In this document: positions 25,691-34,875 of the stretch, in pieces
Layout: every line of letters starts with the position of its first letter
Position numbering within the stretch: the stretch's first letter is position 1
Notes under the pieces: model-generated
The model's input: the letters and a program-made list of their open reading frames with translations, nothing else
The model's database searches: none
Told to the model about the DNA's origin: nothing
NCBI GenBank assembly: GCA_031119475.1
Contig: JAVHXV010000002.1
Coordinates: forward strand, 417,133 to 481,132
Source of the DNA: Pedobacter sp.
GTDB taxonomy: Bacteria; Bacteroidota; Bacteroidia; Sphingobacteriales; Sphingobacteriaceae
DNA length: 64,000 nt
Direction: 5' to 3'
Position numbers and translations under genes: made by a program

Positions 25691-27064
25691 ATGAACATTA
25701 TTATAACCATCGCCATTACGGCTTTAGTAGTACTTTATGCGGGTTTGTTTAAGGCAAAAAAAGCCTTGCTGCCTTTAACCCTGATCGGTCTGTTAGTGGC
25801 ATTGGGATTTGCGGCTTACGGCTGGAACAATCCCGTTACCTATTATGGGATGATGAAAATGGACAATTTTGCTACCGCATTTTCAGCATTGGTCATATCG
25901 GGCACTTTTCTGATTTTCTTGCTTACCGCCAATTATTTTGCCAAGCATAGCGAAAACATAGCCGAATATTTTACACTGATCCTTTTCGCCCTGTCGGGAA
26001 TGATCATCATGGTATCTTACCAGAACATGTCGATGTTGTTTATCGGACTGGAAATCATGTCGGTAAGCTTGTATATCCTGGCCGGGATCCGCAAACTGAA
26101 TTTTGCTTCAAATGAGGCTTCGCTAAAATATTTCTTAATGGGGGCCTTTTCTACAGGTTTCCTCTTGTTCGGAATTACCTTGATCTATGGTGCCACAGGT
26201 TCTTTTGACTTAACCGGTATCCAACAATACCTGGTCAATCATGTCACTTCGGTATCACCACTTTTTTACCCAGGGGTAATTTTAGTGCTGATCGGACTTT
26301 GCTTTAAAATTGGTGCCGCGCCCTTTCATTTTTGGACACCAGATGTCTATGAAGGCTCTCCATCGCTCATTACGACCTTTATGAGCACTGTAGTTAAAAC
26401 AGCCGGCATTGCCGCATTTTTAAGGCTGTTTGCAGGGGCATTTGAACCTTTGCACGATTTCTGGATGCCTGCCCTCCTGGTCATTGTAGTCATTACCTTA
26501 TTTGTCGGCAATATCACCGCCCTGTACCAAAAAAACTTCAAAAGGATGCTGGCCTACTCCAGTATCTCACATGCAGGATATCTATTGTTTTCCCTGATCG
26601 TACTTACGGCAGCTTCGGGCAGCAATGTGTTCGTCTATGCAAGCGCCTATACTTTTGCGAGCATCATTGCTTTTGCCGTGCTCATTTTGGTGAAACAAAA
26701 AACCGGAAGTGATAGCATTGAAAGCTTCAATGGATTGGGAAAAAGAAATCCCTTGGCAGGCGTTGTGCTCACCATTGCGATGCTTTCGCTTGCAGGTATT
26801 CCGTTAACCGCAGGCTTTATCGGTAAGTATGTGATGTTCCTCAACGTAATGCACAATTACCAGACAGCTTTGGTCGTCATAGCGATCTCAAATGCACTGA
26901 TCGGATTCTATTATTATTTTAAGGTAATCGTGGCTACATGGTTCAGGGACGGTAACGAAATGGTATTGGAAACGCCATTGGCCTATCAGGTTGTGATGGT
27001 TATTTCGGCCATCATCACGCTGTTTATCGGGGTTTTCCCATCCTGCATTTTAAATTTGATATAG
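25691..27064 (+). CDS. nuoN: NADH-quinone oxidoreductase subunit N
   Basis: Antiporter-like subunit N (ND2 type), 457 residues, about fourteen spans and the last gene of the operon. Conserved stretches include FIGLEIMSVSLYILAGIRKL (about 117-136), GAAPFHFWTPDVYEGSPSLI (about 208-227), YQKNFKRMLAYSSISHAGYL (about 278-297) and LAGIPLTAGFIGKYVMF. The lysines of the second half (KNFKRM) are kept. A 46-bp gap separates it from the DedA gene. Confidence 0.95.
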   Translation: MNIIITIAITALVVLYAGLFKAKKALLPLTLIGLLVALGFAAYGWNNPVTYYGMMKMDNFATAFSALVISGTFLIFLLTANYFAKHSENIAEYFTLILFALSGMIIMVSYQNMSMLFIGLEIMSVSLYILAGIRKLNFASNEASLKYFLMGAFSTGFLLFGITLIYGATGSFDLTGIQQYLVNHVTSVSPLFYPGVILVLIGLCFKIGAAPFHFWTPDVYEGSPSLITTFMSTVVKTAGIAAFLRLFAGAFEPLHDFWMPALLVIVVITLFVGNITALYQKNFKRMLAYSSISHAGYLLFSLIVLTAASGSNVFVYASAYTFASIIAFAVLILVKQKTGSDSIESFNGLGKRNPLAGVVLTIAMLSLAGIPLTAGFIGKYVMFLNVMHNYQTALVVIAISNALIGFYYYFKVIVATWFRDGNEMVLETPLAYQVVMVISAIITLFIGVFPSCILNLI

Positions 27065-27110
27065 ACTCATGATGTAGAATATTATTTGTAGTTTTACGAA
27101 TAATTGAATC

Positions 27111-27782
27111 ATGCAAGAATTCTGGAATTCATTACAGCATTTTATAGACCCTGAAAAATTACTCAAAGAAGGGGGTTTTTATGTTGTTCTTTTCGTTATT
27201 TTTGCAGAAACAGGACTCTTTTTTGGTTTCTTTTTGCCTGGCGACTACCTCTTGTTTTTAGCTGGAATGTTTGTTGCTACAGGCCGATTGGATGTCAATA
27301 TCTATGTGCTCGTTTTGGGGCTATGCGCCGCAGCAATTTCAGGAAACTTTACAGGATATTGGTTTGGCCGCAAGACCGGACCGATGCTATACAAGAGAAA
27401 GGACAGCCTTTTCTTCAAGAAGCGATACCTGATAGCGGCAGAACGGTATTATAGAAAACAGGGAGCCTTTGCCTTAATTATGGGCCGATTTGTGCCCATT
27501 GTAAGGACTTTTGCCCCTATTTTTGCAGGTGTGGTCAGGCTTGAAGTCCGAAAATTTGCATTTTATAATGTGGTTGGGGCAATATTGTGGATCGCATCCC
27601 TAACTTTGTTGGGTTATTTCCTGGGCAGAAGTTTTGCCGAACAAATAGAAGAATATTTGGTTTATATAATTATAGGATTCATCGTCATTACCACCATCCC
27701 TTTAGTCATTACCTTTGTAAAGAAAAGGGTAGGTGCCACACCTAATGAAGGAGAATCTGAGATCGAAGACAACAATGAATAA
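27111..27782 (+). CDS. DedA family membrane protein
   Basis: A 223-residue DedA/SNARE-associated (VTT domain) protein. Members are proposed lipid (undecaprenyl phosphate or phosphatidylethanolamine) transporters of the inner membrane. The signature [20 protein letters not shown] at about 124-143 is present, with [20 protein letters not shown] at about 30-49 and FWFGRK-like [15 protein letters not shown]. About five hydrophobic segments are seen. The C-terminus is acidic ([10 protein letters not shown]), and the last 8 bases overlap the pyrophosphatase start. Confidence 0.9.
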   Translation: MQEFWNSLQHFIDPEKLLKEGGFYVVLFVIFAETGLFFGFFLPGDYLLFLAGMFVATGRLDVNIYVLVLGLCAAAISGNFTGYWFGRKTGPMLYKRKDSLFFKKRYLIAAERYYRKQGAFALIMGRFVPIVRTFAPIFAGVVRLEVRKFAFYNVVGAILWIASLTLLGYFLGRSFAEQIEEYLVYIIIGFIVITTIPLVITFVKKRVGATPNEGESEIEDNNE

Positions 27783-28323
27783 AGACGATTATCATCCATG
27801 GCATAGTGTTTCGGCCGGAAAAAACCTGCCCGAAACGGTAAATGCAATCATAGAAATTCCCAAAGGCTCAAAGGCCAAATATGAAATCGACAAGGAATCT
27901 AACCTGATCAAATTGGATAGGGTACTTTTTTCGTCGGTGATGTACCCTGCCAACTATGGCTTTATCCCCCAGACCTATTGCGATGACAATGACCCTCTAG
28001 ATATTCTGGTGCTGTGCTCAGTGGATGTTTATCCCATGACCATCATCGAGGCCAAGGTCATCGGGGTCATGCACATGGTGGATAATGGCGAGCAGGACGA
28101 TAAGATCATCGCGGTAGCTAAAAATGACATGTCCGTAAACTACATCAACGACCTGCATGAACTTCCGCCGCATACCATGAAAGAAATTGTGAAGTTTTTC
28201 CAGGATTACAAAGCGCTTGAAGAAAAGAAAGTAACGATAGAGCATCTTTTGGGCGTGAGGTACGCACATAAGGTCATTAAGGAGAGCATTGAACTCTACG
28301 ACAAAACCTTCAGAAATATATAA
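27775..28323 (+). CDS. ppa: inorganic pyrophosphatase (family I)
   Basis: Soluble family I pyrophosphatase, 182 residues from ATG 27775, hydrolysing pyrophosphate to drive biosynthesis. The active-site signature [12 protein letters not shown], with three metal-binding aspartates, is at about residues 62-73, preceded by [13 protein letters not shown]. Other ligand residues lie in [19 protein letters not shown] longer reading frame from GTG 27733 exists, but the usual N-terminus is [12 protein letters not shown]. The start overlaps the DedA gene, so the two are probably co-expressed. Confidence 0.95.
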   Translation: MNKDDYHPWHSVSAGKNLPETVNAIIEIPKGSKAKYEIDKESNLIKLDRVLFSSVMYPANYGFIPQTYCDDNDPLDILVLCSVDVYPMTIIEAKVIGVMHMVDNGEQDDKIIAVAKNDMSVNYINDLHELPPHTMKEIVKFFQDYKALEEKKVTIEHLLGVRYAHKVIKESIELYDKTFRNI

Positions 28324-28339
28324 TTAAGATAGTTAATAC

Positions 28340-29764
28340 ATGATTTTACCCTCCGTTAACATCGCAATGGATATATTGAGCGGGCGATTTTTTTCACCTT
28401 CATTAATGGCTTTTGCCACTCCTCCAGATGGTGAGTCGGAAGCCATCGGTTGGCGCCTGATCCTGGCCATATTTCTGGTATTGCTCAATGGTTTCTTTGT
28501 GGCTGCCGAATTTGCCATCGTTAAGGTAAGGGCCTCTCAAATAGAGCTCAAGGCAAAAACGGGAAGCCGGGTTGGTAAAATGGCCAAGAACATCATCCAT
28601 AATCTGGATGGTTACCTGGCCGCTACACAGCTTGGTATTACTTTGGCTTCATTGGGCCTGGGCTGGGTTGGAGAGCAGGTAATGCACACCATTTTCAAGG
28701 ACCTTTTTGATAGCCTTCACCTTCATATCAGCGAAGCCTATATCCATTCGGCATCTACGATCGTGGCCTTCTCGGTCATTACCATTATGCACATCGTATT
28801 CGGCGAGCTTGCACCAAAATCATTGGCTATCCAACGTCCGGTGGCCACCACCATGTTTGTATCTGTGCCCCTACAGGTATTTTACGTCGTTTTTAGGCCT
28901 TTTATTTGGGCACTGAACAGTCTTGCTGCCATTATCCTAAAGCCTTTTGGCATCAATACCGCTGGTGGACATGAGGCCCTCCACAGCAATGAGGAGCTGC
29001 AATACCTGTTAGACCAGGGAAAGGAAAGCGGAGCGCTGGAAGACAATGAACATGAGCTGATCAAAAATGTATTCGATTTTAACGAACGTGTGGTCAAGAA
29101 CATCATGGTTCCACGGACCAAGATTTCAGGTATCGAACTGAATACCACAAAAGAGGAAGTGATCAAGGCCATTATTGCCGAAGGCTACTCCAGGATGCCG
29201 GTTTACGATGAGGTAATCGATAAGATCATTGGCATTATCCATGCAAAGGATGTACTGCCGTTGTTGGCCGAACACAAACAATGGACCTTGAACGACATCA
29301 TCAGGAAGCCTTATTTTGTACCAGAGACCAAGAAAATAAATGACCTGCTGAGCGAACTGCAGCAAAAGCGCATCCAGATTGCCATTGTGCTCGATGAATT
29401 TGGCGGTACGGCAGGGATGGTTACCCTCGAAGATATTGTAGAAGAGATTGTTGGAGAAATCCAGGATGAATATGATGAGGAAAAGCCTAACGTAGAGAAA
29501 ATTTCCGAGACCGAATTTGTGATCAATGCCTATGCCACGGTTTACGATGTAAATGAGCACCTGCCACATGACCTGCCAGAAGACGAAGATTTTGATACCG
29601 TGGGTGGATTGGTGTCACACGCTTTCGGCAGGATCCCAGAAGTAGGCGATCGCGAAGAATGCTATGGTTACCTCTTTACCATCCTTAAAAAGACAGAACA
29701 GAATATCGAAACCATAAAACTGGAGCTCGTGATCAATAAGAGTGATCGTGTAGACGAGCATTAG
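28340..29764 (+). CDS. CNNM/CBS transporter-associated protein (hemolysin C/CorC family)
   Basis: A 474-residue membrane protein of the CNNM/CorC family, linked in several bacteria to magnesium or other divalent cation efflux. The DUF21 membrane domain spans about 35-190 (AIFLVLLNGFFVAAEFAIVK, then TLASLGLGWVGEQV). A CBS pair follows at about 215-345 (VPRTKISGIELN, then SRMPVYDEVIDKIIGIIHAK, then GGTAGMVTLEDIVEEIVGEI). A CorC/HlyC C-terminal domain lies at about 365-450 (DFDTVGGLVSHAFGRIPEVG). The hemolysin name is historical and does not imply toxin activity. A heptad array lies downstream. Confidence 0.9.
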   Translation: MILPSVNIAMDILSGRFFSPSLMAFATPPDGESEAIGWRLILAIFLVLLNGFFVAAEFAIVKVRASQIELKAKTGSRVGKMAKNIIHNLDGYLAATQLGITLASLGLGWVGEQVMHTIFKDLFDSLHLHISEAYIHSASTIVAFSVITIMHIVFGELAPKSLAIQRPVATTMFVSVPLQVFYVVFRPFIWALNSLAAIILKPFGINTAGGHEALHSNEELQYLLDQGKESGALEDNEHELIKNVFDFNERVVKNIMVPRTKISGIELNTTKEEVIKAIIAEGYSRMPVYDEVIDKIIGIIHAKDVLPLLAEHKQWTLNDIIRKPYFVPETKKINDLLSELQQKRIQIAIVLDEFGGTAGMVTLEDIVEEIVGEIQDEYDEEKPNVEKISETEFVINAYATVYDVNEHLPHDLPEDEDFDTVGGLVSHAFGRIPEVGDREECYGYLFTILKKTEQNIETIKLELVINKSDRVDEH

Positions 29765-29783
29765 ACATGATTATTGTCTCTTT

Positions 29784-29832
29784 ACGCTAAACGCCAAACA
29801 CTCGTCGCCCAGCGCTTATCGCCCAACGCCCT
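29784..29832. repeat. heptad array upstream of rsmE
   Basis: Seven contiguous 7-base units, for example ACGCTAA, ACGCCAA and TCGCCCA (twice), fill the gap between the CNNM gene and rsmE and end 8 bases before the rsmE start codon. Confidence 0.88.
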
Positions 29833-29840
29833 TTGTTATT

Positions 29841-30548
29841 ATGCACATCTTCTACACACCTGATATCAACAGCAGCGATTTTTATACCTTAAATGAGGAA
29901 GAAAGTCGGCACTGTAGCAAGGTGCTCAGGTTGGACATCGGAGACCAGGTACACCTCATCGATGGAAAAGGGGGCTTATATGAAGCCGAAATCGTATCGG
30001 CCCATAAAAAGCATGTCGAGCTAAAGATCAATCACATCACCACTGGTTTCGGCAAAAGAAACCATCACCTGCACATTGCCATTGCGCCTACAAAGAACAT
30101 CGACCGCTTGGAATGGTTCTTGGAAAAGGCAACGGAGATTGGCATAGATGAGGTGACGCCCATTATCTGCGAAAGGTCGGAAAGAAGGATCGTGAAGGAA
30201 GACCGCCTGGAAAAGGTAGTTACATCTGCCGTTAAGCAATCCCTTACCGGTTACCATCCAAAAATCAATATAGCGCAGACCTTGCCGGCATTCCTAAAAA
30301 CAGGCGTAGCTGGTGAAAAATTCATCGCCCACTGTCTACAGGGTGAAAAGCCATATATCAACCAATTGACAAAGGCCCATCAAAGTTATGTGGTGCTGAT
30401 TGGACCGGAAGGCGATTTTACCCCTGCCGAAATCAATCTGGCTTTGCAAAATGGCTATAAAGCGGTAACTTTAGGTGAAACACGTTTGCGCACGGAAACT
30501 GCCGCACTTGCTGCCTGTTTCGAAGTCAATTATCTCAATAGATCATGA
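29841..30548 (+). CDS. rsmE: 16S rRNA (uracil(1498)-N(3))-methyltransferase
   Basis: RsmE, a SPOUT-class methyltransferase of 235 residues that methylates U1498 of 16S rRNA using S-adenosylmethionine. The N-terminal PUA-like part contains EESRHCSKVLRLDIGDQVHL (about 19-38). The trefoil knot motifs are at the end: VLIGPEGDFTPAEI (about 184-197) and VTLGETRLRTETAALAA (about 212-228). Its stop overlaps the ATG of the DUF4159 gene (ATGA). Confidence 0.93.
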   Translation: MHIFYTPDINSSDFYTLNEEESRHCSKVLRLDIGDQVHLIDGKGGLYEAEIVSAHKKHVELKINHITTGFGKRNHHLHIAIAPTKNIDRLEWFLEKATEIGIDEVTPIICERSERRIVKEDRLEKVVTSAVKQSLTGYHPKINIAQTLPAFLKTGVAGEKFIAHCLQGEKPYINQLTKAHQSYVVLIGPEGDFTPAEINLALQNGYKAVTLGETRLRTETAALAACFEVNYLNRS

Positions 30549-31234
30549 ATAAAGTAAAAAGTAAAAAGTATAAAGTAAAAAGCAGCTTACTGACCGCTGT
30601 TTTAACTTTATACTTTTTACTTTTAACTTCCCTTGTTCCTACCTATAAAATGGGCAAGCTTAAATACAGTGGTGGTGGCGACTGGTATGGCAACAGAACG
30701 GCCCTTCCCAACCTGATCGATTTCTGCAACAAGAATTTGTCGACCAATTTCTCTGCCGACGAGGGGATTGTGGATGTAGGGAGTTCCGAATTGTTCAATT
30801 ATCCATTCGTGTACATGACAGGCCATGGAAATGTGATCTTTTCTGATCAGGAAGCCGCTAATCTGCGTAAATATCTGATCGGGGGAGGATTTCTTCACAT
30901 TGACGATAATTATGGCCTCGATAAGTTTATCAGGCCGCAACTGAAGAAAGTTTTTCCGGAATTGAATCTGGTAGAGCTGCCGGCCGACCATAAGATCTAT
31001 AACCAAAAGTTTAAGTTTCCGGCCGGATTACCAAAAATCCATGAACACGATGGGAAAAGACCACAGGGCTTTGCGCTGATCTACAAGGGAAGGGTGGTCT
31101 GCTATTACACCTATGAGTGCGACCTCGGAAACGGCTGGGAAGATTTTGGGACCTATCCCACCGACTCACAGGAGAGCAGGACCAGGGCGCTAAAAATGGG
31201 TGCCAATCTAGTTCAATATGCATTAACACATTAA
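30545..31234 (+). CDS. DUF4159 domain protein, exported
   Basis: A 229-residue protein whose body (about 33-229) matches DUF4159 proteins of Bacteroidota: YSGGGDWYGNRTALPNLIDF, then GGFLHIDDNYGLDKFIRPQL and YTYECDLGNGWEDFG. Function is unknown; the fold resembles a class I glutamine amidotransferase-like domain lacking obvious catalysis. The first 32 residues form a signal peptide with a basic part (KVKSKKYKVKS) and a hydrophobic part (LLTAVLTLYFLLLTSLVP). Both parts are encoded by inverted heptad arrays. An internal ATG at 30650 would remove the export signal. Translational coupling to rsmE supports the first start. Confidence 0.8.
   Translation: MNKVKSKKYKVKSSLLTAVLTLYFLLLTSLVPTYKMGKLKYSGGGDWYGNRTALPNLIDFCNKNLSTNFSADEGIVDVGSSELFNYPFVYMTGHGNVIFSDQEAANLRKYLIGGGFLHIDDNYGLDKFIRPQLKKVFPELNLVELPADHKIYNQKFKFPAGLPKIHEHDGKRPQGFALIYKGRVVCYYTYECDLGNGWEDFGTYPTDSQESRTRALKMGANLVQYALTH
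30550..30630. repeat. inverted heptad arrays inside the DUF4159 signal-peptide codons
   Basis: Bases 30557-30576 are perfectly complementary to 30605-30624 (20 bp) with a 28-base loop. Further AAAAGTA-type units extend the stem on both sides. The sense arm encodes Lys/Val/Ser and the antisense arm encodes the hydrophobic residues. Confidence 0.9.
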
Positions 31235-31235
31235 T

Positions 31236-31736
31236 ATGTACCAGGTAAAAGTAAATGACAAATTCGACTTTGAAGTTGAGGCCTCTCCGAACGAGCTGAT
31301 CGTAAATAAGGAGACGGTGAATTTTGATCAGGTTGTGCTCAATGCAAACAGCTCAAATGTGCTGTATAAGAATAAATCCTATCATGTTGAGGTCGTTGCT
31401 TTTAGTGCGGCCGAGAAAACAGCGGCACTCAAGATCAATGGCACGGTATATCAGGTGCAGGTAAAAGACCAGTTTGATCAATTGCTCAAACAGCTCGGGC
31501 TGGATAATCTGACAACCAATAAAATCCTTCAATTAAAAGCACCTATGCCCGGATTGGTATTAAATGTACTGGTCAACGCTGGCGATGAAGTGAAAAAAGG
31601 AGATAACCTGCTCGTGTTAGAGGCCATGAAGATGGAGAACATGATCAAATCCCCTACAGATGGAACCATTAAACAGGTTGCCGTTAAGCAGGGCGATAAG
31701 GTCGAGAAAAACGAACTGCTCATCAGTTTCAACTAA
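31236..31736 (+). CDS. biotin carboxyl carrier protein (acyl-CoA carboxylase type)
   Basis: A 166-residue biotinyl carrier protein. The C-terminal lipoyl/biotinyl domain (about 97-166) holds the biotinylation motif EAMKMENM with its lysine, flanked by APMPGLVLNVLVNAGDEVKK and GTIKQVAVKQGDKV. The N-terminal 95 residues contain a beta-rich segment (VEASPNELIVNKETVNFDQV) like carriers of propionyl- or methylcrotonyl-CoA carboxylases and methylmalonyl-CoA decarboxylase gamma subunits. No carboxylase or biotin ligase gene is next to it here. The specific complex is unassigned. A strong terminator overlaps its stop codon. Confidence 0.88.
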   Translation: MYQVKVNDKFDFEVEASPNELIVNKETVNFDQVVLNANSSNVLYKNKSYHVEVVAFSAAEKTAALKINGTVYQVQVKDQFDQLLKQLGLDNLTTNKILQLKAPMPGLVLNVLVNAGDEVKKGDNLLVLEAMKMENMIKSPTDGTIKQVAVKQGDKVEKNELLISFN

Positions 31737-31767
31737 AAAAGGGATGTAAAATACATCCCTTTTTTAT
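31735..31767 (+). terminator. bidirectional terminator after the biotin carrier gene
   Basis: A perfect 14-bp stem (31735-31748 with 31752-31765) has a 3-base loop. It begins with six A residues and ends with six T residues, so it can act from either strand. Confidence 0.85.
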
Positions 31768-31777
31768 TGTCGATATG

Positions 31778-31825
31778 TCAACAATTCAACAATTTAGCAA
31801 TTCAACAATTCAACAATTGTACAAT
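31778..31825. repeat. octad array between the biotin carrier gene and gldJ
   Basis: Six contiguous 8-base units, TCAACAAT four times plus TTAGCAAT and TGTACAAT, end 10 bases from the gldJ stop codon. Confidence 0.9.
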
Positions 31826-31835
31826 CTGCTTATGC

Positions 31836-33419
31836 CTATTTGTTGCTGAACTGTGGCTTGCCCTTTGAACGGACTTCTGATGAGCCCAACATGGTCATGG
31901 CGCAACGGAAACCGATATCAGCTGTTGATTCGTCTTCTTGGATGTGCCTTCTGGCAGCAGGATTTAACCATTGTGCCTGGTCATCCCACGAACCGCCTTT
32001 GTAAACCCTTGATTTGTTGTTCACCAAAGTTGTTACGCCGTATAGGTTGGTCTGCTCATCGCGATAACCACGCTGGTCGGCAACATAAGGAGCCTTGCCA
32101 TCTGCGGCAGTTTTTCCCGCCTGCAATTCGGCCCAGGTTTGCTTCACGCCCGAATTGGCGTCTACCATTGTCGGCTTGCCATATTTATCAGCTTTCAGTT
32201 TGCCATTGATCGGGTCCCTGTCTTTGTTTTCATATTGGTTACCCCTAAATGGATTTAGGGCGTCGGCAATTTCGTAAGTGGCTACACGATAGGTATCTGC
32301 CGTCCATTCGTTTACATTTCCGGCCATGTTGTACAATCCGAAATCGTTGGGCTCATAAGAGCGTACATTTTGTGTAAATGCGGCCTTATCGTTCAAAGAT
32401 CCGCCCACACCCATGTAATCGCCTTTAGATCGCTTAAAGTTGGCCAAGATCAGTCCGCGTGTATTTTTTCTGGCCGATGAAATGCCAAGGCCATTCCAAG
32501 GATAGATTTTTTTCTCGTTGATATTCTCGTATTGCGTATTGCCGATCAGTCCCAATGCCGCATATTCCCATTCAGCTTCTGTTGGCAAACGGAAGGGCTG
32601 AAGGATCACACCATCTTCCAAACGCACATTGCGGGTTGGGCCTTTTTTGCTGTTGGCCGCCGTAGCACCAGGAGCTGCTGTATTGGTTGCAGATGGATTA
32701 AGGTCTTGTGGTGCATTTTTCCCTTTATCGTCAATCTGTCCGTTAAGATAAATGTCAGTGTTAAATGGCGTGGCAGGTTTTTGAACTGGGGTAGCCGTAG
32801 CATTTTTTCCTTTGGCCGTTCCATTGATGACGGCAAAACTCTGCATGTATCCCTTATCACGCAATTCCCTTTCATTCACCATATCGGTCCTCCAAACACA
32901 ATACCTTTCTGCCTGTAGGGCGGATACGCCCACTACAGGATAATTGGCATAAGCCGGATGCCTCAGGTAGTTGTTTACATAAGGCTCATTGAAGGAAAGC
33001 GGCCTGCGCCATACCAGTGTATCTGGCAACTCCTCATAATAATATTGTGCATCGGTCGGGAAATTACGTTTGATCCAGTTAAGGTATTCCAACCAGTCTA
33101 CGTTGGCGACCTCAGTTTCGTCCATATAGAAAGAACTTACCGTGACCTCTCTTTTATAATTGTACTGGCTCATGTCCTGGCCGGGAATGTCGATCTGGCT
33201 TCCGCCCATCACAAATTCACCACCCTCAATTTCGATCAGACCGGTTCCGGCAGGTCCGCGTCTGTACTTTGTTTTTACCTCAAAACCACCATTGGCCTTC
33301 TGGTTGTAGGCATAGCCAGTTTTGCTGGATACATTCGGGTTATTGCCCTTTTTGCTACATGAAGCGAGCAACACCGCCATCAAGATGTATGCAAATGAAT
33401 ATAGGTATGTTTTTTTCAT
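31836..33419 (-). CDS. gldJ: gliding motility lipoprotein GldJ
   Basis: GldJ-like lipoprotein, 527 residues, required in Flavobacterium johnsoniae for gliding and type IX secretion. The signal peptide ends in the lipobox LLASC (Cys21). The body is a formylglycine-generating-enzyme-like (SUMF1) domain: LIEIEGGEFVMGGSQ (about 60-75), VSSFYMDETEVANVDWLEYL, FRLPTEAEWEYAALGL (about 276-292), NMAGNVNEWTADTYR, and RVYKGGSWDDQAQWLNPAAR near the end. The cysteines needed for enzyme activity are not obvious, as expected for a structural relative. It is divergent from porV, 267 bp away. Confidence 0.88.
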   Translation of the reverse strand: MKKTYLYSFAYILMAVLLASCSKKGNNPNVSSKTGYAYNQKANGGFEVKTKYRRGPAGTGLIEIEGGEFVMGGSQIDIPGQDMSQYNYKREVTVSSFYMDETEVANVDWLEYLNWIKRNFPTDAQYYYEELPDTLVWRRPLSFNEPYVNNYLRHPAYANYPVVGVSALQAERYCVWRTDMVNERELRDKGYMQSFAVINGTAKGKNATATPVQKPATPFNTDIYLNGQIDDKGKNAPQDLNPSATNTAAPGATAANSKKGPTRNVRLEDGVILQPFRLPTEAEWEYAALGLIGNTQYENINEKKIYPWNGLGISSARKNTRGLILANFKRSKGDYMGVGGSLNDKAAFTQNVRSYEPNDFGLYNMAGNVNEWTADTYRVATYEIADALNPFRGNQYENKDRDPINGKLKADKYGKPTMVDANSGVKQTWAELQAGKTAADGKAPYVADQRGYRDEQTNLYGVTTLVNNKSRVYKGGSWDDQAQWLNPAARRHIQEDESTADIGFRCAMTMLGSSEVRSKGKPQFSNK

Positions 33420-33626
33420 AATTGTGCCTTATAACACCAATCGATAAAATTACACAAAAAATGCCCTATCTTCCAAAAAAATCTTATTTTTTCAGAGTCG
33501 GCTAAAGGATGTATAGTCGATTGATCTTCTTAAACGCGTGTTTGATTTAAACTCCGAACGCTTAACGTAAATTGTGCACTTTTATTGTGTTGGCCTGAAT
33601 TGTTAAATTGAAAAGCGAGGCGTAAA

Positions 33627-33634
33627 TACTTTTG
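33627..33634 (+). promoter_or_regulatory. possible -7 element upstream of porV
   Basis: TACTTTTG matches TANNTTTG and lies 52 bp before the porV ATG. The nearest upstream TTG triplets give spacers of 16 or 24 bases, so only the -7 part is supported. Confidence 0.3.
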
Positions 33635-33686
33635 ATTTTACTGATGCTAATGTTAACTTGCAGGTATTAAAATTATATTTTAATTA

Positions 33687-34862
33687 ATGAATTGGAGGTA
33701 CACTTACACGACAGCGCTAAGCTTGATAGCTTTGCTCAATAGTGCTCGGCTGCATGCCCAAGTTGCGCAAAGTGGTACACAAACGAACGGAAGCCTATCG
33801 AACAACATCATCACTGCCGTTCCATTCCTGCTCATTACGCCAGATGCCCGAACCGGGAGCATGGGGGAAGCTGGCGTGGCTACCCAGCCCGATGTCAATA
33901 CCTCCGGTATCAATCCGTCCAAGTTGGCCTTCTTAGATCGCCCATATGGCTTTTCTGCCTCCTATAGCCCTTGGCTGAAAAATCTGGTGCCAGATATCAA
34001 CCTGGCCTATCTCAGTGGTTTCTACAAGTTGAGTGAGGAAACTACGCTGGGAAGTTCATTGCGCTATTTTTCGCTCGGACAGATCCAACTCACCGATGCC
34101 AACCAGCAAGACCTGGGAATTTATAGTCCGAATGAATTTTCATTTGATGCCAGTTTGGCGCGTAGGTTTGGCGACAATTTTTCGATGGCCACTTCGTTGC
34201 GCTTCATCTATTCTGACCTTTCATCGGGGCAGGTCTCATCGGGGCAGCAGACCCAGGCCGGAAAGGCTTTTGCTGTCGATATATCTGGCTATTATCGTAA
34301 CCCGACAGTAATCTTTGGCAAAGATGCCATCCTTTCTTTTGGGGCCAATCTATCCAACATCGGCACCAAGATGTCCTATGTAGAAGGTGGCCCTAAGTTT
34401 TTCCTACCTGGCAATTTGAAACTGGGTTCGGCGGCTACCTTTGTGCTCGATGATTATAGCCAGCTTACCTTCGCTCTTGATTTCAACAAACTTTTGGCGC
34501 CCACACAGCCAATCCGTGATGGTAATCGGCAGATTATTTCGGGAAAAGATCCCGATCGTTCGGTGCCGGCAGGTATCCTGGGCTCTTTTAGCGATGCACC
34601 TGGCGGATTTAAGGAAGAAATTAAAGAAGTTAGCTTGGCCACAGGTGCAGAATATTGGTATAACCAGCAGTTTGCCCTCCGGGCTGGATATTTCTATGAA
34701 TCTCCACTAAAAGGCAACCGCCGCTATTTTACCATGGGTGCCGGCCTGAAATACAACATCTTTACGATCGATCTGGCCTATTTATTGGCGAACGCACAAA
34801 AAAGTCCGCTCGCAAATACGTTGAGATTTAGTCTGCTGTTTAACTTTGGGGACTCTAAATAA
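33687..34862 (+). CDS. porV: type IX secretion outer-membrane shuttle protein PorV
   Basis: PorV (LptO), 391 residues, a FadL-like outer-membrane beta-barrel that shuttles type IX secretion cargo to the attachment complex. It has a signal peptide (TTALSLIALLNSARLHAQ) and the family opening NIITAVPFLLITPDARTGSM (about 41-60), then GEAGVATQPDVNTSGINPSK. Late strands include ATGAEYWYNQQFALRAGYFY and LRFSLLFNFG as the terminal aromatic strand. The partner sortase gene porU is not next to it in this window. The end of the frame overlaps an upstream extension of the ispF frame. Confidence 0.93.
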   Translation: MNWRYTYTTALSLIALLNSARLHAQVAQSGTQTNGSLSNNIITAVPFLLITPDARTGSMGEAGVATQPDVNTSGINPSKLAFLDRPYGFSASYSPWLKNLVPDINLAYLSGFYKLSEETTLGSSLRYFSLGQIQLTDANQQDLGIYSPNEFSFDASLARRFGDNFSMATSLRFIYSDLSSGQVSSGQQTQAGKAFAVDISGYYRNPTVIFGKDAILSFGANLSNIGTKMSYVEGGPKFFLPGNLKLGSAATFVLDDYSQLTFALDFNKLLAPTQPIRDGNRQIISGKDPDRSVPAGILGSFSDAPGGFKEEIKEVSLATGAEYWYNQQFALRAGYFYESPLKGNRRYFTMGAGLKYNIFTIDLAYLLANAQKSPLANTLRFSLLFNFGDSK

Positions 34863-34875
34863 TGTAACAAAGAAG

